This document shows, piece by piece, positions 39,496-49,176 of a DNA stretch of 64,000 bases. Below the pieces are notes generated by a model that saw only the letters and a list, made by a program, of their open reading frames with translations, ran no database searches and was not told the origin of the DNA. The stretch spans positions 177,815-241,814 of the forward strand of contig JAFRAC010000015.1 of NCBI GenBank assembly GCA_017405595.1. Reading direction: 5' to 3'. Position numbers and translations under genes: made by a program. Every line of letters starts with the position of its first letter. Position 1 is the stretch's first letter. This DNA comes from Thermoguttaceae bacterium (GTDB taxonomy: Bacteria; Planctomycetota; Planctomycetia; Pirellulales; Thermoguttaceae).

Positions 39496-40638
39496 TTATT
39501 CACCGGCAGAATTGGCTCTTTTTCGTTTTCTGATGAAGAAGGAGAAAAGAATCAGCCCTGCCCCGGCAAGAACCAGCACGATCCGCCACGCGAGGCCGAG
39601 CGCTGTTTCAGGAATACTGCCGTCATCGTACACATCGTAATCCACTTCTCCTGATTCAAGAAAGTCACTACCGGTTATTTTATCCAGGTCAACAAGTCTA
39701 TTCTTGGGGATATACCTCATTCCCGCAAGTTTTTCGCCCTTGTCTAATTTAAGAACAAAATCACTGTCTTCCGGTTCGCGTGAATTCAAATCCTCGGATT
39801 TCCATTCGGATACACTCCACATATCTGAGTCCATGTTAGCCGATCTTAGAGGCCCGACCATTGAACGTATGCGTGTAGGTATTTCCAAACCGTTGGATTC
39901 TTTCCAATCAAGAGCCGTAATGGTTGATATGAGTGTTTTATTGCTCAGGTAAAAACGCATAACAATGCTCTCAATCACAGGCACACTGCTGTTTGTTCTG
40001 AATATGACTTCCTTGGTTGATTTGCACCCGGCCTGGTCTTTGCCCGAAAACAATATCTTTGCACGTCCCTCTCCTAAGTCTGCATACAAAGGTTCGGAAT
40101 CAATTGTAACGCTGCGGAAATCATCCGGCTCAAGGAACAGTGCAAAGGGGGTTTTAAGGTGATATAGATCGTGAATTGAAGCAAAAATATCGTCGGTTTC
40201 GACTTTGGTTAAATACCCATCGGAGGCAAAAGCTTTCCCCTGCGATGGATGATAGAGGATCCGATAGTTACGATTGACAATATAATCACTTGAACGGTTC
40301 AAGAAACCCTCTTCAGGCGACCCGTATGGCGGATTATTGTACAAAACCTGTAATCGGCATTTGTCCTGTTTTTTGCAAAGGAGTCCCTCCGCGATGATTT
40401 TGTCGTCTTCCATTTCCTTGGATCGGGCTTCCTCTTCCGAGAAAAAGAGAACCTCTCTGAATGAATAATGCCCGTAGAGCGAAACAGACTCAAGCCACGT
40501 TTTGCGGGCGGTTTCCAGATCGGCGAGAAGCTTTTCATCGGCCACGGAAGTTTCGGCCGGGGACAAATCCTCCGCAAACGGCCTGTCTGTGAAATTCAGG
40601 AAGACAACAAGAAAAACAACACAAAACAAACGTTTCAT
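39496..40638 (-). CDS. Membrane-anchored exported protein, tandem paralogue 2
   Basis: The upstream paralogue of the pair. Start at ATG 40638 (rather than 40680) by alignment with paralogue 1 gives 380 residues. It has the same layout: a signal peptide (MKRLFCVVFLVVFLNFTDRPFA), a periplasmic domain with SLYGHYSFREVLFFSEEEA and EGLLCKKQDKCRLQVLY, a C-terminal helix (LVLAGAGLILFSFFI) and a basic tail. The two proteins appear roughly two-thirds identical, with most change in the middle. The conserved KKQDKCR cysteine pair could form a disulfide. Function is unknown. A promoter candidate lies at 40754-40726. Confidence 0.8.
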   Translation of the reverse strand: MKRLFCVVFLVVFLNFTDRPFAEDLSPAETSVADEKLLADLETARKTWLESVSLYGHYSFREVLFFSEEEARSKEMEDDKIIAEGLLCKKQDKCRLQVLYNNPPYGSPEEGFLNRSSDYIVNRNYRILYHPSQGKAFASDGYLTKVETDDIFASIHDLYHLKTPFALFLEPDDFRSVTIDSEPLYADLGEGRAKILFSGKDQAGCKSTKEVIFRTNSSVPVIESIVMRFYLSNKTLISTITALDWKESNGLEIPTRIRSMVGPLRSANMDSDMWSVSEWKSEDLNSREPEDSDFVLKLDKGEKLAGMRYIPKNRLVDLDKITGSDFLESGEVDYDVYDDGSIPETALGLAWRIVLVLAGAGLILFSFFIRKRKRANSAGE

Positions 40639-40666
40639 CTGCGGCCTCGCACATTCTCCCAAAACT

Positions 40667-40691
40667 GTTAAATTATTCACCGGCCGATTCC
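40667..40691 (-). repeat. Remnant of a third tandem copy
   Basis: The stretch GTTAAATTATTCACCGGC, read leftward, encodes ESAGE and a stop. It matches the end of paralogue 2 plus its downstream spacer (39488-39507), yet sits upstream of paralogue 2. It looks like the 3' end of a lost third copy. Confidence 0.55.
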
Positions 40692-40725
40692 CGCCGGCAA
40701 AGTTCCAAAACCCCGAACTATCGCA

Positions 40726-40754
40726 AGACTACCATATTCCAACGTATTGCGCAA
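40726..40754 (-). promoter_or_regulatory. Possible promoter of the tandem paralogue pair
   Basis: On the minus strand TTGCGC (40754-40749) and TAGTCT (40731-40726) are 17 bases apart, about 90 bases before ATG 40638. The hexamers are only fair matches. Confidence 0.35.
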
Positions 40755-41062
40755 GGCACTTGACTTTCAGGGGGGGGGTACAATAACGAACAGCAGTAAA
40801 ACGGGTGCCGCGCCAAACCGCTTTGCCGGGTCTCCGCGATCCGGTTTTTCAGCTGTTCAAAGGCTCTTTCCGCCTCATGAAAACGGAAGAAACATCCTGG
40901 TTCCGGCTTGATTCAGGCAAGATGAAAAACAGGAAAAAATTTTAAGTCCCCATTTCTGTTCCTGACGCCATAGATACCGTTTTTTACCGGAACCTGCCAA
41001 ATTCACCGCCGGTTTCCGGCGCCCGGATGATTGAGACCGCTCCGCCCGATTCTCTTTCTTCG
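40755..41062. other. Intergenic region with a run of nine G
   Basis: No gene is evident. A run of nine G at 40770-40778 separates TTGACT (40760) from TACAAT (40779), but the 13-base spacing is too short for an active sigma70 promoter. Shadow open frames of the downstream gene reach into this region. Confidence 0.35.
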
Positions 41063-41090
41063 TTGACAATGAAACGGCGATTCTTAGAAT
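41063..41090 (+). promoter_or_regulatory. Promoter of the first GH29-like/haem fusion gene
   Basis: TTGACA (41063-41068) and TAGAAT (41085-41090) with a 16-base spacer. The leader to ATG 41151 is about 55 bases. Confidence 0.65.
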
Positions 41091-41150
41091 GAAACTGGAG
41101 AATATAACCATATCCACCGGCAAATGCAAACCGTCAGAAAGGTTGTTCGG

Positions 41151-44100
41151 ATGCAAAAAAATCGGTTCTTCGGCGTTTTTCTTTTTGCCTTGTTTTTTAC
41201 GGTATTTCACGCCCCGCTTTCGGCGCAGGAACACACCGGCTGGCCGCCGGACTGCAAGGTCGGCATGTTCCTCCATTTTCTGCCGGGGGGCGAGGACGCG
41301 GACCGGCTTCAGAGGGAATTCTGGGTTGAACGGATTGCCGATCAGGTTGTCTCGGCCGGCGCCGATTATTTCGTCCTGACGATGTACCAGAATTCCGGGT
41401 GGTTTAACGCCCCGAACGAGACCTATGACAATGTAACCGGATATCAGCACGGCGAGCGCTGCTGCGTGCGGGATATTCCGATGGAAATGGCTGACGCGCT
41501 GGCCCGGCGCGGAATCCGGTTTTTCATCTATGTCACGGGCCAGGTTCCCAACCGCGACGAAAAAGCCCAGGCGGCCTACGGTCTGGAAACGGGTCCGAAA
41601 GACCAGACGATCACTCCGGAGTTTGCCCGCCGCTGGGCGGAAGTTTTCCGGGAATGGTCGCTCCGTTACGGAACCAAAGTCTCCGGCTGGTGGGTCGACG
41701 GCTGCTACACGTGGTGCGGATTCAACGAAGAGATCGCCGGCATTTACCGCGACGCGCTCCGCGCCGGGAACCCCAATACCGTTATCGCGTTTAATCCGGG
41801 CGTTAAAATGCCGGAATGGAAAACGTCGGACTTTACCGCCGGAGAGATCTGCGAACCGTTCGCCGAAAGCGGATTCGCCCCCCAAAACGCCGAGGGACAG
41901 AAAGAGCATCTCCTGACCTATCTGGGAAACTCCTGGGGAGGAACGGAAAACCGCTTTCCGGCCGAAGAGTGGGTCGCCTGGGCCAAACCGGCAGTGGAAG
42001 CCGGTCTGGCATTAACACTCGATGTTGGTCTGACAACCGGCGAGGGAACACCGGGACCGGGCGGTTTTCCGCAGAAATCGCTCGATCAGATCCGCGCGAT
42101 CACCAACGCGGTCAAGGGCCGCACATCCGACACACCCGAAGACGCCTTCAAACGCGCCGTGGAATATGACTGGCTGCGGCAGGAGATCACTGCCGGACGG
42201 AATCTTGAATCGCCCGAGGCACTGGCCGCGCTTATCACACGCGCTTCCGAACTTCTTGACGCGCTTGAAGACGAAGACGCCGTTACCCCCGCCGACGCCG
42301 ATAACCTGCGGCGCGCCATTCGCGATGCCGAAGCCGATCCGATTGACACGCTTTCAGGAGTCCAAATTAAAGAAAAGTATCTCGCGCTCCGCTGGCAGGC
42401 GCGGGAGGCGATTTTCAACAATCCGCTCGTCAAAGATATTCCGATCGTTTTTCTGAAAGCCGACCGCTATGTCTGGCAGCTGATCCATGAATATCTTTCG
42501 TACTACTACAGCCACACAAATATGACCGGCGGCGAGCTCATGCTCCTAAAGAATCCGGGCCGTTCGTTTGAAGCCGAATCGATTTCGGCCGGAAAGTTCC
42601 CCCGAGGCTGGTTCTCGACGCCGAGCCTTTCGTACGACGGAAAAACACTCTATTTCGCGTTTGCCGATTTTTCGAACGTGGTGCCGGAAGGAACCCCGCG
42701 CGGCACACTCTACGAAATCATCGAGCGGGGGTACGATAACGAAATACAGGATTACCTCGCGCGGGAAGAGGGGAAATATCACCTCTTTAAAATGAATCTC
42801 GAAACGGGGGAAACCGGACAGCTCACCTTCGGTCCCGACGACGACTTCGACCCCGCCGAGCTGCCCGACGGCGACCTGGTCTTCATGTCGACCCGGCGCG
42901 GCAGTTTCGCCCGCTGTACCGGCCATTACGAACCGGTCGAAACCGCAACACTTCACCGCCGCATGAAAGACGGCACGATCAAAACCCTCTCGTGGCACGA
43001 AACGAACGAATGGAATCCGTCGGTTCTGAGCGACGGGCGTGTTCTTTACACGCGCTGGGATTACGTCGACCGCGAAGCGGCGCGCTTTATGAACCTGTGG
43101 GTGACCAATCCGGACGGAACCGGCGCCAAAGCGCTTTTCGGCAATTACACCACCAAAGTGGTTGCCGCGCTGCAGGCGAAACAGATCCCCGGCTCGAACA
43201 AGATCATGTTCCTCGGTTCCGGACACCATATCGCCGTCGGCGGGCCTCTGGTCATCCTCGACCCGTCGAAATTGAAATTCGACCCGGCAACCCTGCAGGA
43301 CACGATGGATTGCCTTGAAGTGATCACGCCCGATATCGGGTTTCCCGAAACACCGGTTCCCCATACCGACAACAATGAATACTACGTTTCGGACCATTAC
43401 TATTACAGCCCGTATCCGCTCTCCGAAGATTTCTACCTGACCGCGTACAGTCACGACCCGAACGGGGGATACCTGGCCCGAAACAGCTACGGATATCACG
43501 GCTCCTGCGGTGAATCGTTCTCGGCGGGGAAACTCGGGCTCTATTACCGCGACCGCTTCGGTAACCTCGAACTGATTTACGCCGACCCGCAGATCAGCTG
43601 CCGGTATCCGATCCAGGTGAAAGCGCGTCCGAAACCGCCGGCGGTCGCCTCGCAGCTGCCGAAAGAGGAACCCGCCGAAGGAACGTTCGCCCTTTCGGAC
43701 ATCTACGATTCGATCGACCCGCTCCCGAAAGACCGGCCGATAAAGGAACTGCGCATCTTTCAGATTCTTCCCCACTGGCCCGAATACACCAGCAGCGATC
43801 CGCGTCTCGGAGAGCCGACCGCCGCGAACGGCCGCGCCTTTCTGGGAACGGTTCCGGTCGAGGAAGACGGCTCGGCGCATTTCCGCGTTCCGGCGGGCAA
43901 ACCGCTCTACTTTCAGGCTGTCGATGCCGAAGGGAAAGCGGTGCGCACCATGCTGAGCGAAGTCTATCTGCAGCCGGGCGAAAACCGCGGCTGCGTCGGG
44001 TGCCACGAACAGGTTCAGACCGCCTCCGAGAATTTTCCGGCACAAAAAAAAGCGTTTTTGCGCGCGCCCGACAGCCTTACCCCCGGACCGGAAGGAACCG

Positions 44101-44510
44101 CCCCCTTCTCGTTCCCCCTCTTTATACAGCCGATTCTCGACAGCAAATGCGTCTCGTGCCATGACGGCGGGGAAAAGAGCGCCAAACCCGATCTGAGGGG
44201 AATCGTTGAACACGGAGAACTGTTCAACTCGTATAAGAGCCTTGTCGATTACACACGCTGGTATCAGTGGGGGGGGAACACCATCTCGGTCATCGCTTCC
44301 CGTGCCGGGGAAGCGGGCGCCGATATGTCGAGGCTGACACAAATCATCGATGACGAAAACCACGGCGAAAAGATCGGCCTCTCCGATACCGACCGCCGCG
44401 CGCTCTGCCTTTGGATGGATGCCAATATCCCCTTCTACGGGACAGCTCAGGGGGAATACCGCGCGATGGAACGGGAAGGAAAGCCGGTTCCGATGCCGCC
44501 GGTACAGTAA
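41151..44510 (+). CDS. Exported GH29-like / PD40 / dihaem fusion protein, copy 1
   Basis: From ATG 41151 (AGAAAGG upstream; an in-frame ATG at 41124 is less likely) the protein has 1119 residues, the same as its paralogue, with a signal peptide (FFGVFLFALFFTVFHAPLSAQ). Residues 30-360 resemble an alpha-L-fucosidase (GH29) barrel: VGMFLHFLPGG, GADYFVLTMYQNSGWFNAP and GTKVSGWWVDGCYTWCGF, whose Asp near 182 fits the nucleophile position. Residues 440-880 are PD40/HZS-alpha-like (DDDFDPAELPDGDLVFMSTRRG, ILYTRWDYVDR-type blades). CVGCHEQ (near 948) and CVSCHDGG (near 1000) are two haem c sites. It is probably a periplasmic glycan-linked redox enzyme; the real substrate is unknown. Confidence 0.82.
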   Translation: MQKNRFFGVFLFALFFTVFHAPLSAQEHTGWPPDCKVGMFLHFLPGGEDADRLQREFWVERIADQVVSAGADYFVLTMYQNSGWFNAPNETYDNVTGYQHGERCCVRDIPMEMADALARRGIRFFIYVTGQVPNRDEKAQAAYGLETGPKDQTITPEFARRWAEVFREWSLRYGTKVSGWWVDGCYTWCGFNEEIAGIYRDALRAGNPNTVIAFNPGVKMPEWKTSDFTAGEICEPFAESGFAPQNAEGQKEHLLTYLGNSWGGTENRFPAEEWVAWAKPAVEAGLALTLDVGLTTGEGTPGPGGFPQKSLDQIRAITNAVKGRTSDTPEDAFKRAVEYDWLRQEITAGRNLESPEALAALITRASELLDALEDEDAVTPADADNLRRAIRDAEADPIDTLSGVQIKEKYLALRWQAREAIFNNPLVKDIPIVFLKADRYVWQLIHEYLSYYYSHTNMTGGELMLLKNPGRSFEAESISAGKFPRGWFSTPSLSYDGKTLYFAFADFSNVVPEGTPRGTLYEIIERGYDNEIQDYLAREEGKYHLFKMNLETGETGQLTFGPDDDFDPAELPDGDLVFMSTRRGSFARCTGHYEPVETATLHRRMKDGTIKTLSWHETNEWNPSVLSDGRVLYTRWDYVDREAARFMNLWVTNPDGTGAKALFGNYTTKVVAALQAKQIPGSNKIMFLGSGHHIAVGGPLVILDPSKLKFDPATLQDTMDCLEVITPDIGFPETPVPHTDNNEYYVSDHYYYSPYPLSEDFYLTAYSHDPNGGYLARNSYGYHGSCGESFSAGKLGLYYRDRFGNLELIYADPQISCRYPIQVKARPKPPAVASQLPKEEPAEGTFALSDIYDSIDPLPKDRPIKELRIFQILPHWPEYTSSDPRLGEPTAANGRAFLGTVPVEEDGSAHFRVPAGKPLYFQAVDAEGKAVRTMLSEVYLQPGENRGCVGCHEQVQTASENFPAQKKAFLRAPDSLTPGPEGTAPFSFPLFIQPILDSKCVSCHDGGEKSAKPDLRGIVEHGELFNSYKSLVDYTRWYQWGGNTISVIASRAGEAGADMSRLTQIIDDENHGEKIGLSDTDRRALCLWMDANIPFYGTAQGEYRAMEREGKPVPMPPVQ

Positions 44511-44529
44511 ACCGCGGCCGGTAAAAAGG

Positions 44530-44553
44530 GCGCGCCGCCGGCGCGCTTTTTTT
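44530..44553 (+). terminator. Intrinsic terminator after fusion gene copy 1
   Basis: GCGCGCC and GGCGCGC pair around a 3-base loop and are followed by seven T residues, 20 bases after the stop. Confidence 0.9.
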
Positions 44554-44638
44554 ATCGCCTGACCCCTTTCCCAAAACCCGCGGGCAGAAAGGTCGGTGTT
44601 CATCCTTGCCTGCGGCCGCCCCGGACGAGGAGAGTTTG

Positions 44639-44667
44639 TTGACAACAGAGTTTTTGACGATTAGAAT
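44639..44667 (+). promoter_or_regulatory. Promoter of fusion gene copy 2
   Basis: Consensus TTGACA (44639-44644), 17 bases, TAGAAT (44662-44667), about 45 bases before ATG 44718 after the expected start of transcription. It resembles the promoter of copy 1. Confidence 0.7.
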
Positions 44668-44717
44668 AGGAAAGAGTTTGTTTCCCCGGCATCATATCCA
44701 GGATTAAGGTTTTTCGG

Positions 44718-47700
44718 ATGACTAAAAAACGGTTTTTCGCCGTATGGCTGTTCGCGCTTCTTCTGACACTCTTCAGCGTTCCGCTTTCGGCCGAAGAAAA
44801 AAATCCGTGGCCCGCAGACTGCAGGGTCGGAATGTTTCTCCATTTCCTGCCCCAGGGCGAAGAGGCACAGCTGCTGCAGAAGGAGTTCTTCGTCGACCGC
44901 CTCGCCGATCAGATCGCGTCGACCGGCGCCGACTATTTCGTTCTGACAATGCACCAGGATTCCGGGTGGTTCAACGCCCCCAACAAATTTTACGATGAAG
45001 TGACCGGCTATAAAGCCGGCGAGCGCTGCTCGACACGCGATATTCCGATGGAAATGGCCGACGCCATGGCGCGGCGCGAAATCAGGTTTTTCATCTATGT
45101 TTCGGGGCAAATCCCCGGCTTCGACGAGAGAGCCCAAAAGGCGTTTGGATTGGAAGCCGGGTCCCAGGATCAGCCAATCACCCCGGAATTTGCGCGCCTT
45201 TGGGCCGAGGTTTTCCGCGAATGGTCGCTCCGTTACGGCACAAAGGTCTCCGGCTGGTGGGTTGACGGCTGCTACCCGCAGTGCGGTTTCAATGAAGAGA
45301 CCGCCGCTCTTTACCGCGAAGCGCTCCTGGCAGGAAATCCCGATGCGGTGATCGCGTTCAATCCCGGACTCAAAGCGCAGGAATGGAAAACCTCGGACTT
45401 TACCGCCGGAGAGGTCAACGATCCGTTCGCCGAAACCGATTTCGCCCCGGAAAACGGACTTGGGCAGAAAGAACATCTTCTCACCTATCTGGGGAACTTC
45501 TGGGGAGGGACGGAAAACCGTTTCCCGACCGAAGAATGGATCGCCTGGGCCAAACCGGCTGTTGACGCCGGCCTTGCCCTCACGATCGATGTCGGGCTGA
45601 CTCTCGACGAGGGAGTTCAGGGACCCGGAGGGTTCCCGCAAAAATCGCTCGACCAGGTGCGCGCCGTCATCGACGCCGTCAAGGGATATACTCCCGCCGA
45701 CACATTCCGCCGCACGGTCGAATACGACTGGCTCCGGCAGGAACTGACTGCCGGCCGGACGCTGGAATCGGCCGACGCCCTTCGGGAGCTCTGCGTCCGC
45801 ACCCAGACCCTTTTGGACGCGCTGAAAGAGGACGGCAGCGTCACTGCCGAAACAGCCGAAAAGCTGCAGATCTCGATCGACGCCGCACAAAGAAACAAAC
45901 CGGAAACCCTGTCCGGCGATCAAATCAAAGAGCGGTATCTCACGCTCCGCTGGCAGGCCCGCGAGGCCATTTTTGACAACCCGCTCGTCAAGGAGATTCC
46001 GATCGTCTTCCTGAAATCCGAAAGATACACATACCAGCTGATCCACGAATATCTTTCCTACTATGCCAGCCACACAAACATGGTTGGCGGCGAGCTGATG
46101 ATTTTAAGGAATCCGGGCCGTTCGTTCGATGCCGAACCGGTTTCGGCGGGGAAATTTCCCCGCGGCTGTTTTGCGACACCCTCCCTTTCGTTCGACGGCA
46201 AAACGCTTTACTTCGCGTTCGCCGATTTTTCGAAGGTTGTTCCCGAAACGGCGCCGCGCGGTACCGTCTTCGAACTGATGAAACGCGGATACGATACCGA
46301 CTTTAACGAATACCTCAAACGCGAAGAGGGAAAATACCACCTCTACCGAATGGATCTTGAAACGGGAGAAACCGAACAGCTCACCTTCGGGCCCCATGAC
46401 GATTTCGATCCGGCGGAACTGGCCGACGGCGACCTTGTCTTTATCTCGACCCGGCGCGGCGGGTTCGCGCGGTGCACCGATCCGTTTGAACCGGTCGAAA
46501 CCGCAACCCTTCACCGGCGCGCGAAAGACGGCTCGGTGAAAACCGTTTCGTGGCACGAAACCAACGAATGGAATCCTTCTGTTCTCAGCGACGGGCGTAT
46601 CCTTTACACACGCTGGGATTATGTTGACCGCGCGGCCTCCCGCTTCATGAACCTGTGGGTCGCGAACCCCGACGGCACGGGAGCCAAAGCCCTTTGGGGG
46701 AATTATACCGAAGAAGTTGTCGCTTCGCTTCAGGCCAAAGAGATTCCGGGCTCGAACAAAATCCTGTTCATCGGTTCCGGCCATCATCTGCCGGCCGGCG
46801 GGACACTGGCCATTCTCGACCCCTCGAAAATCAAATACAAGCTGGACGATCCGGAACAAACGCAGGATTCCCTCGAAAGCATCGAGGTCCTTTCGCCCGA
46901 AATCAAGTTTCCGGAAACCCCGGTTCCCGGAGACAACACGTCTTTGTATTACATATCGGACCACTACTATTACAGTCCCTATCCTCTTTCCGAGGACTAT
47001 TACCTGACCGCGTACAGCCACGACCCGACCGGCGGCCAGCTGGCCAACGGCACATACGAGTTCGGCGCCTGCGGCGAACCGTTCGGCGCGGGAAAACTCG
47101 GCCTCTATTACCGGGACCGCTACGGCAACCTTGAACTGATCTACGCCGACCCGCAGATCAGCTGCCAGTATCCGATCCAGATCAAATCCCGGCCCCGGCC
47201 GCCGGTAATCGCCTCGCAGCTCCCGAAAGACGGACCCGCCGAGGGAACCTTTGTCCTTTCCGATGTGTATGATTCTCTGATGCCGATGCCGAAAGGCCGG
47301 CCGATCAAGGAACTGCGGATTTTCGAGCTTCTGCTTCATTGGCCCGATTATCCTATCATGACGCCCCCCGTTGCGCGCCCTTACACGACCAACGGCCGCG
47401 CCTTTTTGGGAACCGTTCCCGTCGAGGAGGACGGCTCGGCCCATTTCCGCGTCCCAGCCGAAAAGCCGCTCTATTTTCAGGCGGTGGACGCCGACGGGAA
47501 AGCTGTCCGAACGATGCTCAGCGAGGTCTATCTTCTGCCCGGCGAGAACCGCGGCTGTATCGGTTGCCATGAACAGGTTCAGACCGCGTCCGAAAACCTC
47601 CCCGCGCAAAAGAAGGCGTTCCAGCGCGCCCCGAGCCAAATCACTCCCGGACCGGCAGGAACCGCGCCTTTCTCGTTCCCGCTCTTCATTCAGCCGATCC

Positions 47701-48077
47701 TCGACCGGAAATGCGTCGCTTGCCACAGCGGCGAAGAAGGGGACGTTCAGCCCGATTTGCGCGGTGTGATTGAAGAGGGAAACGATTTTTCGAACGCGTA
47801 TAACAATCTGACCGATCATACCCGCTGGTTCGAGTGGGGCCGATGGGCGATCTCCCGAGCCGCCTCCCTCCCCGGCAAGGCGGGCGCCGACATGTCGGAA
47901 CTGACGAAGATTCTCGACGATGAAAATCACGGCGAAAAGATCGGCCTCTCCGACGCTGACCGCCGGGCGTTTTACCTTTGGATGGACGCGAACATTCCGT
48001 TCTACGGAACCGCCGAAGAGGAGTACCGCCGGATGGAGCTGGAAGGAAAACCGGTACCGATGCCGGCGGCACAGTAA
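44718..48077 (+). CDS. Exported GH29-like / PD40 / dihaem fusion protein, copy 2
   Basis: This 1119-residue protein is a full-length tandem paralogue of 41151-44510, with equal length and co-linear motifs. It has a signal peptide (FFAVWLFALLLTLFSVPLSAEE), VGMFLHFLPQG, ADYFVLTMHQDSGWFNAPN and VSGWWVDGCYPQCGF (putative GH29 nucleophile Asp). DDFDPAELADGDLVFISTRRGGF and LYTRWDYVDRAASRFMNLW follow, then CIGCHEQVQTA and CVACHSGEEG haem sites. Each copy has its own promoter, and copy 1 has its own terminator, so the two can be regulated separately. Divergence is spread evenly, which argues for two functional, perhaps specialised, enzymes. Confidence 0.82.
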   Translation: MTKKRFFAVWLFALLLTLFSVPLSAEEKNPWPADCRVGMFLHFLPQGEEAQLLQKEFFVDRLADQIASTGADYFVLTMHQDSGWFNAPNKFYDEVTGYKAGERCSTRDIPMEMADAMARREIRFFIYVSGQIPGFDERAQKAFGLEAGSQDQPITPEFARLWAEVFREWSLRYGTKVSGWWVDGCYPQCGFNEETAALYREALLAGNPDAVIAFNPGLKAQEWKTSDFTAGEVNDPFAETDFAPENGLGQKEHLLTYLGNFWGGTENRFPTEEWIAWAKPAVDAGLALTIDVGLTLDEGVQGPGGFPQKSLDQVRAVIDAVKGYTPADTFRRTVEYDWLRQELTAGRTLESADALRELCVRTQTLLDALKEDGSVTAETAEKLQISIDAAQRNKPETLSGDQIKERYLTLRWQAREAIFDNPLVKEIPIVFLKSERYTYQLIHEYLSYYASHTNMVGGELMILRNPGRSFDAEPVSAGKFPRGCFATPSLSFDGKTLYFAFADFSKVVPETAPRGTVFELMKRGYDTDFNEYLKREEGKYHLYRMDLETGETEQLTFGPHDDFDPAELADGDLVFISTRRGGFARCTDPFEPVETATLHRRAKDGSVKTVSWHETNEWNPSVLSDGRILYTRWDYVDRAASRFMNLWVANPDGTGAKALWGNYTEEVVASLQAKEIPGSNKILFIGSGHHLPAGGTLAILDPSKIKYKLDDPEQTQDSLESIEVLSPEIKFPETPVPGDNTSLYYISDHYYYSPYPLSEDYYLTAYSHDPTGGQLANGTYEFGACGEPFGAGKLGLYYRDRYGNLELIYADPQISCQYPIQIKSRPRPPVIASQLPKDGPAEGTFVLSDVYDSLMPMPKGRPIKELRIFELLLHWPDYPIMTPPVARPYTTNGRAFLGTVPVEEDGSAHFRVPAEKPLYFQAVDADGKAVRTMLSEVYLLPGENRGCIGCHEQVQTASENLPAQKKAFQRAPSQITPGPAGTAPFSFPLFIQPILDRKCVACHSGEEGDVQPDLRGVIEEGNDFSNAYNNLTDHTRWFEWGRWAISRAASLPGKAGADMSELTKILDDENHGEKIGLSDADRRAFYLWMDANIPFYGTAEEEYRRMELEGKPVPMPAAQ

Positions 48078-48112
48078 ACGGGAAAACCGCCCGTGAGGTT
48101 TCGCACCCGCCC

Positions 48113-48739
48113 TCAGAAAATCTGTCCCGGCAGCTTCAGCTTCTCTTTCGGCGGAAAGAGCGCGTCAAACCGCTGGAATTCATCCGGTTCCCGTTCCGCG
48201 GCGAAATAGCCTTCGGGGGTCGCGTATTCTCCGCTGATCCCGTCCAGATATCCGGGTGTCAGTTCCTTACAGAGGAAGAACGAGTCGTCGGCTCCTTCCG
48301 GCAGACCGTGATACCGGACACGATAATCGCGGGCATAGACAAACCCGCTTTTTCCGTAGAAGAGGATATCCCCTTCGAAACAGAGGGCGCCGCATCCGGC
48401 TGCGGCAGCTTTTTCCAGAGAATAGTCAAGCAGCATTTTACCGTATCCCTGCCGCTTCAGATCTGGGGCGATGCAGATCGGTCCCATCGTCATGATCGGC
48501 AGTTTCCCGCCGCCGTCGGTATTGATCCAGGCGCGCATGAACATATTCTGCCCGATGAGCCGTCCGTCCTTCTCCATCACGAAATCAAGTTCCGGCACAA
48601 AGGCGGGATCGGTGCGGAGCCGGTGAATCACGTAATGCTCGAAGCAGCCCGGCCGATACACATTCCAGAACGATTCCCGGACAAGCTCCTCAACAGCACG
48701 GCAATCGCTCTCTTCCTCGCGTCGAAACAGAATCGGCAT
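48113..48739 (-). CDS. GNAT N-acetyltransferase (YhbS-like)
   Basis: The AGAGGA site sits directly against ATG 48745 and six bases before ATG 48739, so 48739 is the better start (208 residues). Motifs are ILFRREEESDCRAVEELVRESFWNVY at the N-terminus, PIMTMGPICIAPDLKRQGYGKMLLDYSLEKA with the acetyl-CoA loop RQGYGK, CLCFEGD-like strand ALCFEGDILFYGKSGF, and a C-terminal extension of about 60 residues. The FYGKSGF motif is usual in the YhbS-like branch. It converges with the fusion gene copy 2 (35 bases between stops). Substrate is unknown. Confidence 0.88.
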   Translation of the reverse strand: MPILFRREEESDCRAVEELVRESFWNVYRPGCFEHYVIHRLRTDPAFVPELDFVMEKDGRLIGQNMFMRAWINTDGGGKLPIMTMGPICIAPDLKRQGYGKMLLDYSLEKAAAAGCGALCFEGDILFYGKSGFVYARDYRVRYHGLPEGADDSFFLCKELTPGYLDGISGEYATPEGYFAAEREPDEFQRFDALFPPKEKLKLPGQIF

Positions 48740-49176
48740 CGTCATTCCTCTTTTCTAACCGTTATCAGGACTTTCCGAAAACTTGAGATCTTCAGCGGGT
48801 TCTCAAAAACTTAGAGAACCCGGCGGATCAGCGGATCCATTTTAGCCGCAGCAGCCAGCCTCGGCAAGAGAACTGGGGAGGATATTCCTAAGATGATAGC
48901 GGTCTTTGCGGTTTGTCCGTCTGCCGGAACAGGCCGGCTCAGGTGCTTTCCACAAGACCCGTCCAAGCCGGTGCGGCAAAGGGAAGGATCATCTGTATAA
49001 AACGCCATTCTTTCACACAAAGAGAACCCGGCAATCGCCGCCTGCCAGGCATGAACACACAGCCGCCGGAAATGAGCGTTTCGTTCCCCGGTGCCGGCGT
49101 TCGCTTTCGGCCGTATTCTCTTTGGAAAGAGGTTCCGCACCGCAAAGAGAAGCTTCTCCCGCAGAAGCGGTCATTG
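48740..49176. other. Intergenic region, no gene seen
   Basis: About 440 bases between divergent genes. Short frames on both strands (for example 48811-49140 minus) lack ribosome sites and domains. There is a short ACTTAGAGAACC/GGTTCTC-like repeat near 48795-48825 but no other structure of note. Confidence 0.4.

Noticed and set aside
40760..40784. TTGACT, nine G, TACAAT: possible phase-variable promoter
   Set aside because: The spacing is 13 bases, too short for function without a four-base expansion, and a better promoter (41063-41090) lies closer to the gene.
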